This document shows, one piece after another, positions 49,010-55,650 of a stretch of DNA of 64,000 bases (position 1 is the stretch's first letter; every line of letters starts with the position of its first letter). The stretch spans positions 13,145 to 77,144 of the forward strand of contig CAZNIT010000030.1 of assembly GCA_964573205.1 (NCBI GenBank). Reading direction: 5' to 3'. The notes below the pieces were generated by a model, which was given only the letters and a program-made list of their open reading frames with translations, did no database searches and was not told the DNA's origin. The translations under genes and the position numbers were made by a program. The stretch is from QNZT01 sp964573205. Its GTDB lineage: Bacteria > Campylobacterota > Campylobacteria > Campylobacterales > QNZT01.

Positions 49010-50806
49010 TTAACCGAAATTGCGGCTATACCATAACTGAAATATAAATATCGTCCAAAGTTTATATTTGTATCTATCGTTGCCGTTTAAAAATCGTTTT
49101 TTTATGTTTTCGACCTCTTTATAGTTTAAAATTCCCCCTTTGTCGATATAGCTTTTTGTCGTCAAGTCCATCATCATATCATGCAGCTCTTTTTTCAGCC
49201 ATTTTTCAAAAGGTATGTCAAATCCCATTTTGGGACGATCCATAAGCTCTTTGGGGATGTAGGAGTGAGTTATGTTTTTGAGTATATTTTTTCTGGTTTT
49301 GTTTTTGATCTTTATCTCCGCAGGTACGGTAGCCATATACGATATGAGCTCTTTGTCCAAGAAAGGATTTTTCATAGAGATGTCGTAAAACTCAAGAGCG
49401 TTGGCCGATTTTATGATTTCGGCATCGTTTAGGAAGGTTTTGAAATATACACCGGTAATTTGATCGATCGTCTGGGCATATTTTCCGAATTTTATCAACT
49501 CGAAATCTTTTTGGTTTCGGTCGAAGTTTACCGTTAAAAGTTGCGAGAGGGCGTTATCGGTGAAAAGAGTCATCTTAAGTTTTATGATCTGTGCTATATC
49601 TTTAGCTCTTAAAAGAGAGAGAAATTTTTCATATCGCGTTACGGACGGGTTATAGTATTTGATGTTTTTCATCATCGAAATCGGCATATTGTTCAAAATA
49701 TGAAAAAGAGAGTTTTTCAGCAGATTAGGCATGGATATGATCTTCTCTATCGCTTCGGCGTCGTCGGCGGTTGCGAATATCTCATCTCCTCCGTCTCCTC
49801 CAAAAAGTGTCGAAACCCCGTCTTTTTTCGCTATTTGCGCCAACATAACGGTCGGACTGGCACCGTAATCGGCGAAAGGCTGTTCATAGATGTCGGGTAG
49901 CGAGAGTATGATCTTTTTTGCGTCGGAATCTTTAAAGTAGTACTCTTTATGTTTTATACCCAGATATGAAGCCACTTTTTTTGCGAACGCGGCTTCGTTT
50001 ATGCTCTCTTCTTCAAATCCTATCGTAAAAGCTCGTATCGGTATATCGAGCTCCTTTTTTAAAAGGGCGCAAATAGTGGCACTGTCGTATCCTCCGCTTA
50101 AAAACGCTCCGATTTCACCGTTTTTTTGAACTCTTTTTTCTATTGAATTTAGTAGAAGTTTTTTCGCGTTTGTCGTGATCGTCGTTTCGGTAGAATCAAT
50201 TTTAGGATGATCGTAGCATTCTCTTAAAGACCAATAACTCGAAGCGGAAGTTTCGTTAGAGCGTAAATCATGGACGATAAAGTGTCCGGCTTGGACTTTT
50301 TTACACATTTTGTAGATGCATTTTGGTCTGAGTATGAAACCGTATCTAAAGTAGAGAGCCAGAGAGTTCGGATCTATCTCTTTTTCTATCGAATTTGTCG
50401 AAAGTATGCCGTTTAGCGAATTCGAAACAGAAAATAGATTTTTATCGTTGCAGTGATAAAGAGGCTTACTACCCGTGATATCCGTCGATGCGTAGATTTT
50501 TCTCTCTTCTTTGTCGTAGATGAGAGTTGAGAAGTTTCCATCTATGAGTTCGAAACTTTTACGGGTGAATTTTTTAAAAAGTTCCGATACGATTCGGGCG
50601 TTTGAGTCGGTATTTGGAATTTTTAAAGAAGAAGATAGAGCTTGTTTGTTATAAATCTCTCCGAAAAAGAGCGTAACCGATCTCTTTGATTCGTAAAAAA
50701 CGGATTTGTCGTTTATGCCAAATAGCAGGTCGTCTATTTTTATTCGGTATATAAAAGAGGAAATATCGATTTGTTCGTGTGTTTGGATAACTAGAAAATC
50801 ATGCAT
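49010..50806 (-). CDS. Asparagine synthetase-like amidotransferase without catalytic Cys
   Basis: 598 residues with the two-domain AsnB layout. The synthetase half has the PP-loop SGGYDS (237-242), the FGGDGGDEIF motif and EQPFADYGASPTVMLAQIAK. The N-terminal half keeps the Ntn-type glutaminase fold (FELIDGNFSTLIYDKEERKI), but the protein begins MHDFLVIQ, so Cys2, the nucleophile that attacks glutamine, is absent. The gene context leaves no room for another start. It may use free ammonia or an amine. AsnB-like proteins in O-antigen loci amidate uronic acids, and that is the likely role here. It overlaps the upstream methyltransferase by 8 bp. Confidence 0.82.
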   Translation of the reverse strand: MHDFLVIQTHEQIDISSFIYRIKIDDLLFGINDKSVFYESKRSVTLFFGEIYNKQALSSSLKIPNTDSNARIVSELFKKFTRKSFELIDGNFSTLIYDKEERKIYASTDITGSKPLYHCNDKNLFSVSNSLNGILSTNSIEKEIDPNSLALYFRYGFILRPKCIYKMCKKVQAGHFIVHDLRSNETSASSYWSLRECYDHPKIDSTETTITTNAKKLLLNSIEKRVQKNGEIGAFLSGGYDSATICALLKKELDIPIRAFTIGFEEESINEAAFAKKVASYLGIKHKEYYFKDSDAKKIILSLPDIYEQPFADYGASPTVMLAQIAKKDGVSTLFGGDGGDEIFATADDAEAIEKIISMPNLLKNSLFHILNNMPISMMKNIKYYNPSVTRYEKFLSLLRAKDIAQIIKLKMTLFTDNALSQLLTVNFDRNQKDFELIKFGKYAQTIDQITGVYFKTFLNDAEIIKSANALEFYDISMKNPFLDKELISYMATVPAEIKIKNKTRKNILKNITHSYIPKELMDRPKMGFDIPFEKWLKKELHDMMMDLTTKSYIDKGGILNYKEVENIKKRFLNGNDRYKYKLWTIFIFQLWYSRNFG

Positions 50807-51515
50807 GATCTTCTCTTTTTAAAAGATAAAATTCCGTCCGATCTTTCTTGAATAGATCGCTTTTTATATGTTCGAACTCATCGAAGCTTGAAAAAACTTC
50901 CTTGAAAATAGGCGCTCTATAAACTATATATACATCATATATGAAATTTTTAGAGCTGTCGATAAGGTTTGTCAACACTTTTTTAAAGACTCGGTCGGTA
51001 AAAGGGTTTAGAAAATAGACGACTTTGGTATCGGACGGAAAGATATACTTTTGGGCGTCGATATGGTTGATTTTGACATTTTTTATCTTTAATAGTTTTA
51101 GATTTCGTTTCGCTTTTTGGCAAAGAGTATGTGAGAATTCGACTCCCTCTAGAACCTTAAAACCCATATTTGCGGCCTCGACGAGGAGTCTTCCTTTGCC
51201 GCTGCCGATATCGATGAATCTGCCGTTTGTTATATCTTTGTCGAAAGATATGAGAGTCTTTAATACATGAGCCATCGTCTCTTGCGAGGATGAACCGCAG
51301 ATGGTCGCGTATTTTAGATTTTCGCTCTTTATATCCAAAGATGAGAGCTCTTGCATACTAAAATCTATTCCTTTTAATTTATAGTCGATATTTTTCAATA
51401 TCTTTTTTACGGTTATCTTTATGCCGTCGGTGCGCAGTTTCTCGTAAACGGTACTTAAAATATGAAAAAATCCCTTTTGAGAGTTTTTCATAAGTATCGT
51501 ATCTTTTTTATTCAT
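50799..51515 (-). CDS. SAM-dependent methyltransferase, paralogue of the one at 43312
   Basis: 238 residues. The SAM site is complete (RFIDIGSGKGRLLVEAANMG, VEGVEFSHTLCQKA-like LEGVEFSHTLCQKAKRN), and VVYFLNPFTDRVFKKVLTNL corresponds to the NPF block of the paralogue. The N-terminal leader TDGIKITVKKILKNIDYKLK, then GIDFSMQELSSLDI is shared. This copy keeps GxGxG, so it is the more likely active one of the pair. The start overlaps the previous gene's stop by 4 bp and its end overlaps the AsnB-like gene. The substrate is unknown. Confidence 0.75.
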   Translation of the reverse strand: MNKKDTILMKNSQKGFFHILSTVYEKLRTDGIKITVKKILKNIDYKLKGIDFSMQELSSLDIKSENLKYATICGSSSQETMAHVLKTLISFDKDITNGRFIDIGSGKGRLLVEAANMGFKVLEGVEFSHTLCQKAKRNLKLLKIKNVKINHIDAQKYIFPSDTKVVYFLNPFTDRVFKKVLTNLIDSSKNFIYDVYIVYRAPIFKEVFSSFDEFEHIKSDLFKKDRTEFYLLKREDHA

Positions 51516-52852
51516 TTTACTTTTTTACCTATCCATTGAGGTGAAGTTTTTTGGATGAGATTGACAGGATGGTAGTTGTATGAGAGTGTCAAAAATCTGC
51601 TTTTTAACTTCCATTTGTAAAATATGTACAAATAGGGTTTGTCTTTTTCTATTTCGACTCTTGAGTTGGTATAAAAATATCCTCCGAATTTTAGCGTTCT
51701 GTCTATTTCGTTCAGATACATTTGTGCAAAATGTTCGGGCATCTCGGCGATTGAGCCCGTGGCGATATGAAGATCAACAAATTCGTTCGGAAGTTTTGAG
51801 ATCGCCCAAGCCGGAAGGATGATGAAATCGTACTCGTTTATAAGACTTTCAAAATCATCCGTTCTATCGAGAATGTCGGCTATGGTGGCAACTTTTTTAT
51901 CGTTGAAGGCGTATTTTAAAAAGTATGCTCCAAAAACGGACATTTCGCTAAGTTCGACCAAAATATAACAACTGTTTTGAATGTAGTAGTGGGTAAATCT
52001 CCCCATATGCCCGAAACCTCCGCCGATATCGACGATACATGTTCTTTTTGAGTCGTCGAAAAAAAGATGTTTTTTGATCTCGGAGATAACCGTCGCCAAA
52101 AAGATGATTCTATCGCTCAGCCTTTGACCGCGATATACCGGTAGATTTGGCTCTCCCGCATAAGAGTCCGATACACTTTGAAGAATCGACGGTTCGATGA
52201 AATTTGAAAAACGGTGAAAATCCAAAATAAGATCTAAAGATTTTAAATAAGATTTGAAATATCCGTACTCTGAATTTATAACTTCGAAATGATCGGTGAG
52301 TATGTTCGCACCGCTGCCTTTTTCTTTTCTAAAATTTATTATACGCTCTTTTATCAAATTGTCGTTTTTGTCGAAATAGAACTCTTTAAACTCTTTAAGA
52401 TGTTTTTCCCAAACTTTCTCTTTGTTCATGGTTAAGTAAGGATCGTTCTTTACGCTGTATTTGTAGGAGTTTTCTATCTTTTTGAAAAAATCCTCGGATA
52501 CGACGCTCTTTTTAAGTTCGACAAAAGGTGACAGAGGCCAAAGTAGTCGGTCGTTTCCCTCTTTGTAGAGTCGTTTTGGGTCGTAGTTTTCGTAGCCTTC
52601 CAAAATGATCGATTTTTTGAATATTTTATCATCGGTAATTAGCGCTGTCAACTCTTTTAAGGCAAATAGCGTTCGACCTAAAAAGTTGTAAAATCTCGTA
52701 TGTTCTATCTCATAATCTCTTTGTGCGGCTCTTTTGTAAAAAATTCGGCTTGATTTTGTATAAAGTAGTCTATCTCTAAATATGAAGAAAGCTCTTTTCA
52801 TATACCAAGCTCTAACGAAAATCCACTTTATAAATATTATGAAATTTCTCAT
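51512..52852 (-). CDS. Putative sugar O-methyltransferase
   Basis: 446 residues. The C-terminal half is a methyltransferase of the putative sugar O-methyltransferase family: ANLPVYRGQRLSDRI-like EPNLPVYRGQRLSDRIIFLA, CIVDIGGGFGHMGRFTHYYI (SAM motif I), YILVELSEMSVFGAYFLKYA and FVDLHIATGSIAEMPEHFAQ. The N-terminal 200 residues are helical and unassigned. It would add methyl groups to nucleotide sugars or glycan chains. Both ends overlap neighbours by 4 bp. Confidence 0.8.
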   Translation of the reverse strand: MRNFIIFIKWIFVRAWYMKRAFFIFRDRLLYTKSSRIFYKRAAQRDYEIEHTRFYNFLGRTLFALKELTALITDDKIFKKSIILEGYENYDPKRLYKEGNDRLLWPLSPFVELKKSVVSEDFFKKIENSYKYSVKNDPYLTMNKEKVWEKHLKEFKEFYFDKNDNLIKERIINFRKEKGSGANILTDHFEVINSEYGYFKSYLKSLDLILDFHRFSNFIEPSILQSVSDSYAGEPNLPVYRGQRLSDRIIFLATVISEIKKHLFFDDSKRTCIVDIGGGFGHMGRFTHYYIQNSCYILVELSEMSVFGAYFLKYAFNDKKVATIADILDRTDDFESLINEYDFIILPAWAISKLPNEFVDLHIATGSIAEMPEHFAQMYLNEIDRTLKFGGYFYTNSRVEIEKDKPYLYIFYKWKLKSRFLTLSYNYHPVNLIQKTSPQWIGKKVK

Positions 52853-53556
52853 TTGATAGCTAAAAAACCTTCGAAATTCATATATTTTTGGATAGTTATG
52901 ATATCAACGAATCCCGCTCTTTTGAGCATATCGAGATTGCCCTGCGTGGAGAAGGGCTCGAGCACTCCTTTTAAACTTCTGGTTTTGGCTATGATCTCAT
53001 CCGCGCTGTATCCGTTGTCGAGTTTGTACTCCATATAGAGAGTGGTTATGATATCTTGAAATCTGGCATCGTTGGCTCGTACTTTTTCATACATTATAAA
53101 CGCACCGCCCCAGTTTAATCTTTCGTAGATTTTGTTGATCAGATCTTGCCTGAGTTTGGGATGTATAAACTGTACGGTATAGTAAGCTATGATCAAATCG
53201 GAGGATTCAAATTCGAAAGTGAGCATATCTTCGTTTAAAAATGTTAGATTTTTATTTTGATAAAGGGACTTGGCTTTTTTCACCATCGCCTCTTCGATCT
53301 CAATGCCGATGAATTTCGAGTTTCTGAAATCATGACGAAGTGCGAGTTTGTTCGTAAGAGTTCCCGTCGATGATCCCAGCTCATAGCAGATAGAGTCATC
53401 TTTGATGAAAAAATCGCTTAACTTCGTAACCAAATGATGTCCCTCTTTATATAAGGGTACGGATTTTGAAATATGCTCTTCGAAATGTTCAGCTACATCA
53501 GAGTCAAATTTCCAGTTCGCGTTTTGCGCATCGATACCGTCACCTGAGATCGCCAT
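52849..53556 (-). CDS. CmoA-like class I methyltransferase
   Basis: 235 residues that resemble tRNA-modifying CmoA in order of blocks: FDSDVAEHFEEHISKSVPLY, ICYELGSSTGTLTNKLALRH, FIGIEIEEAMVKKAKSLY, YYTVQFIHPKLRQDLINKIY and YKLDNGYSADEIIAKTRSLK. CmoA makes carboxy-SAM from prephenate and SAM. No cmoB-like gene is adjacent, and this copy heads a polysaccharide operon, so it may instead be a relative recruited for a small-molecule or glycan substrate. I use ATG 53556 (AAGGA six bases upstream) rather than 53577. It is the first gene of the six-gene operon. Confidence 0.72.
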   Translation of the reverse strand: MAISGDGIDAQNANWKFDSDVAEHFEEHISKSVPLYKEGHHLVTKLSDFFIKDDSICYELGSSTGTLTNKLALRHDFRNSKFIGIEIEEAMVKKAKSLYQNKNLTFLNEDMLTFEFESSDLIIAYYTVQFIHPKLRQDLINKIYERLNWGGAFIMYEKVRANDARFQDIITTLYMEYKLDNGYSADEIIAKTRSLKGVLEPFSTQGNLDMLKRAGFVDIITIQKYMNFEGFLAIK

Positions 53557-53597
53557 ACCAAATCCTTGAATGTTCATTAATAACAGGGTTTTGTTTT

Positions 53598-53606
53598 AGT
53601 ATAGCA
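53598..53606 (-). promoter_or_regulatory. Extended -10 promoter of the six-gene operon
   Basis: Minus-strand TGCTATACT (extended -10, TGn plus TATACT), predicting a leader of about 35 bases. A second minus-strand TATAAT lies at 53611-53616. The 20-bp repeat copy at 53619-53638 covers the -35 region of this promoter. Confidence 0.5.
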
Positions 53607-53618
53607 GATTATTATAAA

Positions 53619-53638
53619 TTTGTGTATTATTGTAACTT
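53619..53638 (+). repeat. 20-bp direct repeat, copy 1
   Basis: tttgtgtattattgtaactt, identical to 55308-55327 and ending exactly at 20 bp on both sides. It lies just upstream of the minus-strand six-gene operon promoter. Its complement begins AAGTTACAATAATACACAAA and is followed after two bases by TATAAT on the minus strand. Confidence 0.85.
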
Positions 53639-53679
53639 TAAATACTCTTTTATTAATATGAGGTTTACAAACATTCTTG

Positions 53680-53711
53680 ATACTAATAACTTTGTTACAT
53701 TTTATTAGTAT
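53680..53711. repeat. 10-bp inverted repeat in the intergenic island
   Basis: ATACTAATAA (53680-53689) and TTATTAGTAT (53702-53711) are perfect complements around a 12-base loop. It lies 43 bp beyond repeat copy 1. It could be an operator or a hairpin; no gene ends directly before it. Confidence 0.5.
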
Positions 53712-53947
53712 AAAGTTAGATAATTAATATTTGGCATTCAATAAATTAATATACTTATTTAATTAAAAAAATATAAATTATAAAATCTACTATTATTTTA
53801 CATGATTAAAATAAGAGAGCAGAAAGGTAAAATATATATAACAAAGATATGACATATTATAACGTATAAAATCAAATATTTGCATATGAGATGAGTTGAA
53901 ATAAATAAAATTATGAAAATATTTTTGTATAATTTTTATGAAGGTTT

Positions 53948-53996
53948 GCAGCCAGGCACTAGAAAATTCCGCCAAGAACCAATTAGCGCCTGTTGC
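53948..53996. repeat. GC-rich imperfect hairpin inside the AT-rich island
   Basis: GCAGCCAGGCACTA (53948-53961) pairs with TAGCGCCTGTTGC (53984-53996) with one bulge, one mismatch and one G-U pair. The 22-base loop contains CCGCCAAGAACC. It stands out by base composition from the AT-rich surroundings. No T-run follows, so it does not look like a terminator. Confidence 0.5.
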
Positions 53997-54076
53997 ATAT
54001 ATTATGAGACTGTAGAACAACTATCTCAAACAGATGAATTATATCATTGTTTGTTTGAATCTCTTCTTATAGTATA

Positions 54077-54111
54077 TATCGGCAATTTATCCATCTTATA
54101 AATAGCCGATA
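54077..54111 (+). repeat. Long hairpin upstream of the 49-residue ORF
   Basis: TATCGGC-A-ATTTAT (54077-54090) and ATAAAT-A-GCCGATA (54098-54111) form 13 base pairs with one A-A mismatch around a 7-base loop CCATCTT. A second hairpin begins three bases later. Confidence 0.6.
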
Positions 54112-54113
54112 AA

Positions 54114-54132
54114 CCTTAATTTAATATTAAGG
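54114..54132 (+). promoter_or_regulatory. Hairpin that covers the ribosome binding site of the small ORF
   Basis: CCTTAAT (54114-54120), loop TTAAT, ATTAAGG (54126-54132): a perfect 7-bp stem. Its right arm includes AAGG of the Shine-Dalgarno AAGGA (54129-54133) that serves the ATG at 54140. Folded RNA would hide the ribosome binding site. Confidence 0.55.
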
Positions 54133-54139
54133 AAATATT

Positions 54140-54289
54140 ATGGCTGTAGAGATTATGTTGACTATTAAATTAGTTAAAGCTATTACAAAGTTTATGAAAA
54201 CTAAGAGGTTTGAAAAGTTTGATAAAAATAAATTTAGAAAACTTTCTTTAAAACTTATTATTGAATATTTATTAAATTTTCTCGATTAA
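54140..54289 (+). CDS. 49-residue small protein
   Basis: Reads MAVEIMLTIKLVKAITKFMK, then TKRFEKFDKNKFRKLSLKLI and IEYLLNFLD. The first 19 residues are hydrophobic/amphipathic, the centre is strongly basic and the end is again hydrophobic with a final Asp. The ATG is six bases behind a full AAGGA. Two hairpins lie directly upstream, the second hiding that AAGGA. The stop overlaps the convergent orphan gene by 18 bp. I recognise no family. A translationally repressed, membrane-active small peptide (for example a type I toxin) is one idea, without direct proof; a chance frame cannot be excluded. Confidence 0.5.
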   Translation: MAVEIMLTIKLVKAITKFMKTKRFEKFDKNKFRKLSLKLIIEYLLNFLD

Positions 54290-55144
54290 GGAAGAGCTTA
54301 TAAGCTCTTCCTCTGATTGGTTTTGAAATATATATTCGAGAATTTTATAGATTGTCTGTTCTTTGTTTTTTGATTTATATTGTAATATTCTGATATTTTC
54401 AAATATTTCGGATAGTAATTTATTTCTTTCACTAACTGTAATTTGTTTGTCAATTGCCGTAATGCTTAACGGCTTACTTTTACCTGTCATAAAAATACTA
54501 TTTAGAAAATTATAAAGTATGGAGTCATCTTTTAGTATCTCATTTTCAATATAAATAGAATTTTTTTTATCGAAATAAAATAAGCGTTTTGTATTTTTGC
54601 GTTCTATTAAAATAAAAAATAATTTAATATCAGTAACATAGTATGAGTTGATTTGAAAAAATTTAAAATATGATTTATTGGATACCATGTTAATTTTTCT
54701 AAGAATATTTTCATTTTTTTTATTTAGTATAGTAGCGAATTCAATTTCACAGTTGCTATTATTTAAGCTGCTTACGAGGTGATGTAAATATTCAATATGA
54801 TTATCCGTACAGGTATTAAGAATTTTTATTTTTTCTAAGTCATGTGTTCTTTTTGTTTTATCAAAATAATTTTTTGTATCTAAGATTAAATTTTGGATAT
54901 TTTTCTGTTTAATTTTTTTTATCTCATAAGTGATTTTTTCTAAGTAGAAATTTTCTTGTTTTAAGATTTTATTTATTTGTTGTCGTAATCCGGGGATATT
55001 TTTTAATTTTTTCCTTTCGTCATTAGGTATTTTACTTAATTGCTTATGTTGGAATAAAAGAGAAAGTAGTTTATATTGTTGAGTATCTTTTTTATTGTAA
55101 AATAAATCTTTTATAACGCTGATATCATCTTCAGTTATTAACAT
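54272..55144 (-). CDS. Orphan protein of the AT-rich island
   Basis: 290 residues from ATG 55144 (GGTG upstream) or 294 from ATG 55156. Very rich in Lys, Asn and Ile, with far higher AT content than its neighbours. The N-terminal 110 residues are helical and basic (QYKLLSLLFQHKQLSKIPND, ERKKLKNIPGLRQQINKILK). The middle alternates strands and helices (KIKILNTCTDNHIEYLHHLV and IKLFFILIERKNTKRLFYFD), and the C-terminus is helical (SERNKLLSEIFENIRILQYK). There is no signal peptide or membrane helix. I recognise no family. Composition, the flanking 20-bp repeats and lack of relation to the polysaccharide genes suggest horizontal transfer. Confidence 0.65.
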   Translation of the reverse strand: MLITEDDISVIKDLFYNKKDTQQYKLLSLLFQHKQLSKIPNDERKKLKNIPGLRQQINKILKQENFYLEKITYEIKKIKQKNIQNLILDTKNYFDKTKRTHDLEKIKILNTCTDNHIEYLHHLVSSLNNSNCEIEFATILNKKNENILRKINMVSNKSYFKFFQINSYYVTDIKLFFILIERKNTKRLFYFDKKNSIYIENEILKDDSILYNFLNSIFMTGKSKPLSITAIDKQITVSERNKLLSEIFENIRILQYKSKNKEQTIYKILEYIFQNQSEEELISSSLIEKI

Positions 55145-55307
55145 CACTACACCCATATAATTTAATTAAACATATAATATAGTAAATTTAATTAATACTT
55201 AATTAAGTATATTTATTTTTTATTATTGTATAAACTGAAAAAGATATTGTTGGTTTTTAATTTATATTGTATATGTAATGTGCCCAAATTTACTTAGATA
55301 ACTATAG

Positions 55308-55327
55308 TTTGTGTATTATTGTAACTT
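55308..55327 (+). repeat. 20-bp direct repeat, copy 2
   Basis: Identical to 53619-53638. On the minus strand it is followed after one base by TATAGT, so both copies could form part of leftward promoters: this one for the orphan gene at 55144, the other for the six-gene operon. Confidence 0.85.
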
Positions 55328-55444
55328 GAAAACTTATTTTTTTTTAATCTTAAATATTTATTGAAGCCATGTTTTTTAATATAAAATTTTAATAATTAAA
55401 TCTTCATTTCTATTTATAAAAAATATTTTTTATTATATTTTATT

Positions 55445-55464
55445 AATTTTTCATATGAAAAATT
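55445..55464. promoter_or_regulatory. Perfect 20-bp palindrome, possible operator
   Basis: AATTTTTCATATGAAAAATT is its own reverse complement. It lies about 180 bp before the glycosyltransferase gene. In such AT-rich DNA a chance palindrome of this size is not very rare. Confidence 0.3.
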
Positions 55465-55590
55465 TCGTAAGATTTTTTCAAGAATAGAATAAACTCTAAA
55501 TAGTACAATATATATTAGACAAGAGTAGATACGAGTGTTATTATTCCAATCTGTTTTAACTAAGAACAAGTGAATTCTTCGGAGAGATTT

Positions 55591-55650
55591 ATGTATGCTT
55601 TAGCCCGCGGCGGTCGTTTTATCTGTACTGAAAAAGAGTTTCATGTCTAA
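55591..55650 (+). CDS. Possible 19-residue leader peptide
   Basis: ATG 55591 with GGAG seven bases upstream opens a frame MYALARGGRFICTEKEFHV that stops at 55648-55650 and overlaps the glycosyltransferase start (ATGTCTAA). It could couple translation to the next gene or be a remnant. Its DNA also contains the JUMPstart-like element, so the frame may be incidental. Confidence 0.3.
   Translation: MYALARGGRFICTEKEFHV
55599..55616 (+). promoter_or_regulatory. JUMPstart/ops-like element before the polysaccharide genes
   Basis: TTTAGCCCGCGGCGGTCG resembles the 3' half of the JUMPstart sequence (TTAAGCCAGGGGCGGTAGCG), including the ops core GGCGGT. It sits 27 bases before the first gene of a polysaccharide cluster, where RfaH-type factors act in gammaproteobacteria. 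An RfaH or NusG paralogue is not visible in this window. Confidence 0.4.

Larger units (their letters stand above)
53557..54139. other. 583-bp AT-rich intergenic stretch
   Basis: Apart from the promoter, the direct repeat and the hairpins listed separately, I see no convincing gene. The longest frames (plus strand 53913-54101 and minus strand 53793-54020) have no ribosome binding site and overlap the hairpins on opposite strands. The composition is clearly more AT-rich than the neighbouring operons, except for the GC-rich hairpin at 53948-53996. Confidence 0.6.
55145..55642. other. 498-bp AT-rich intergenic stretch before the glycosyltransferase
   Basis: Contains repeat copy 2, a perfect 20-bp palindrome at 55445-55464 (AATTTTTCATATGAAAAATT), a possible plus-strand -10 box TACAAT near 55504, and the GC-rich JUMPstart-like element at 55599-55616. 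No other gene is supported. The abrupt rise in GC content from about 55600 marks the right border of the AT-rich island. Confidence 0.55.

Noticed and set aside
53793..54020. 75-residue minus-strand frame in the same gap
   Set aside because: No ribosome binding site and composition as expected from random AT-rich DNA; it runs antisense over the GC-rich hairpin.
53913..54101. 62-residue plus-strand frame in the AT-rich island
   Set aside because: No ribosome binding site, it crosses the GC-rich hairpin and ends inside the next hairpin, and the amino acid pattern is not protein-like.
54086..54112. GCCGATAA at 54105 as a sigma-28 -10 box for the 49-residue ORF
   Set aside because: The -10 octamer is perfect, but the position for TAAA reads TTTA, and the octamer is explained as one arm of a 13-bp hairpin.
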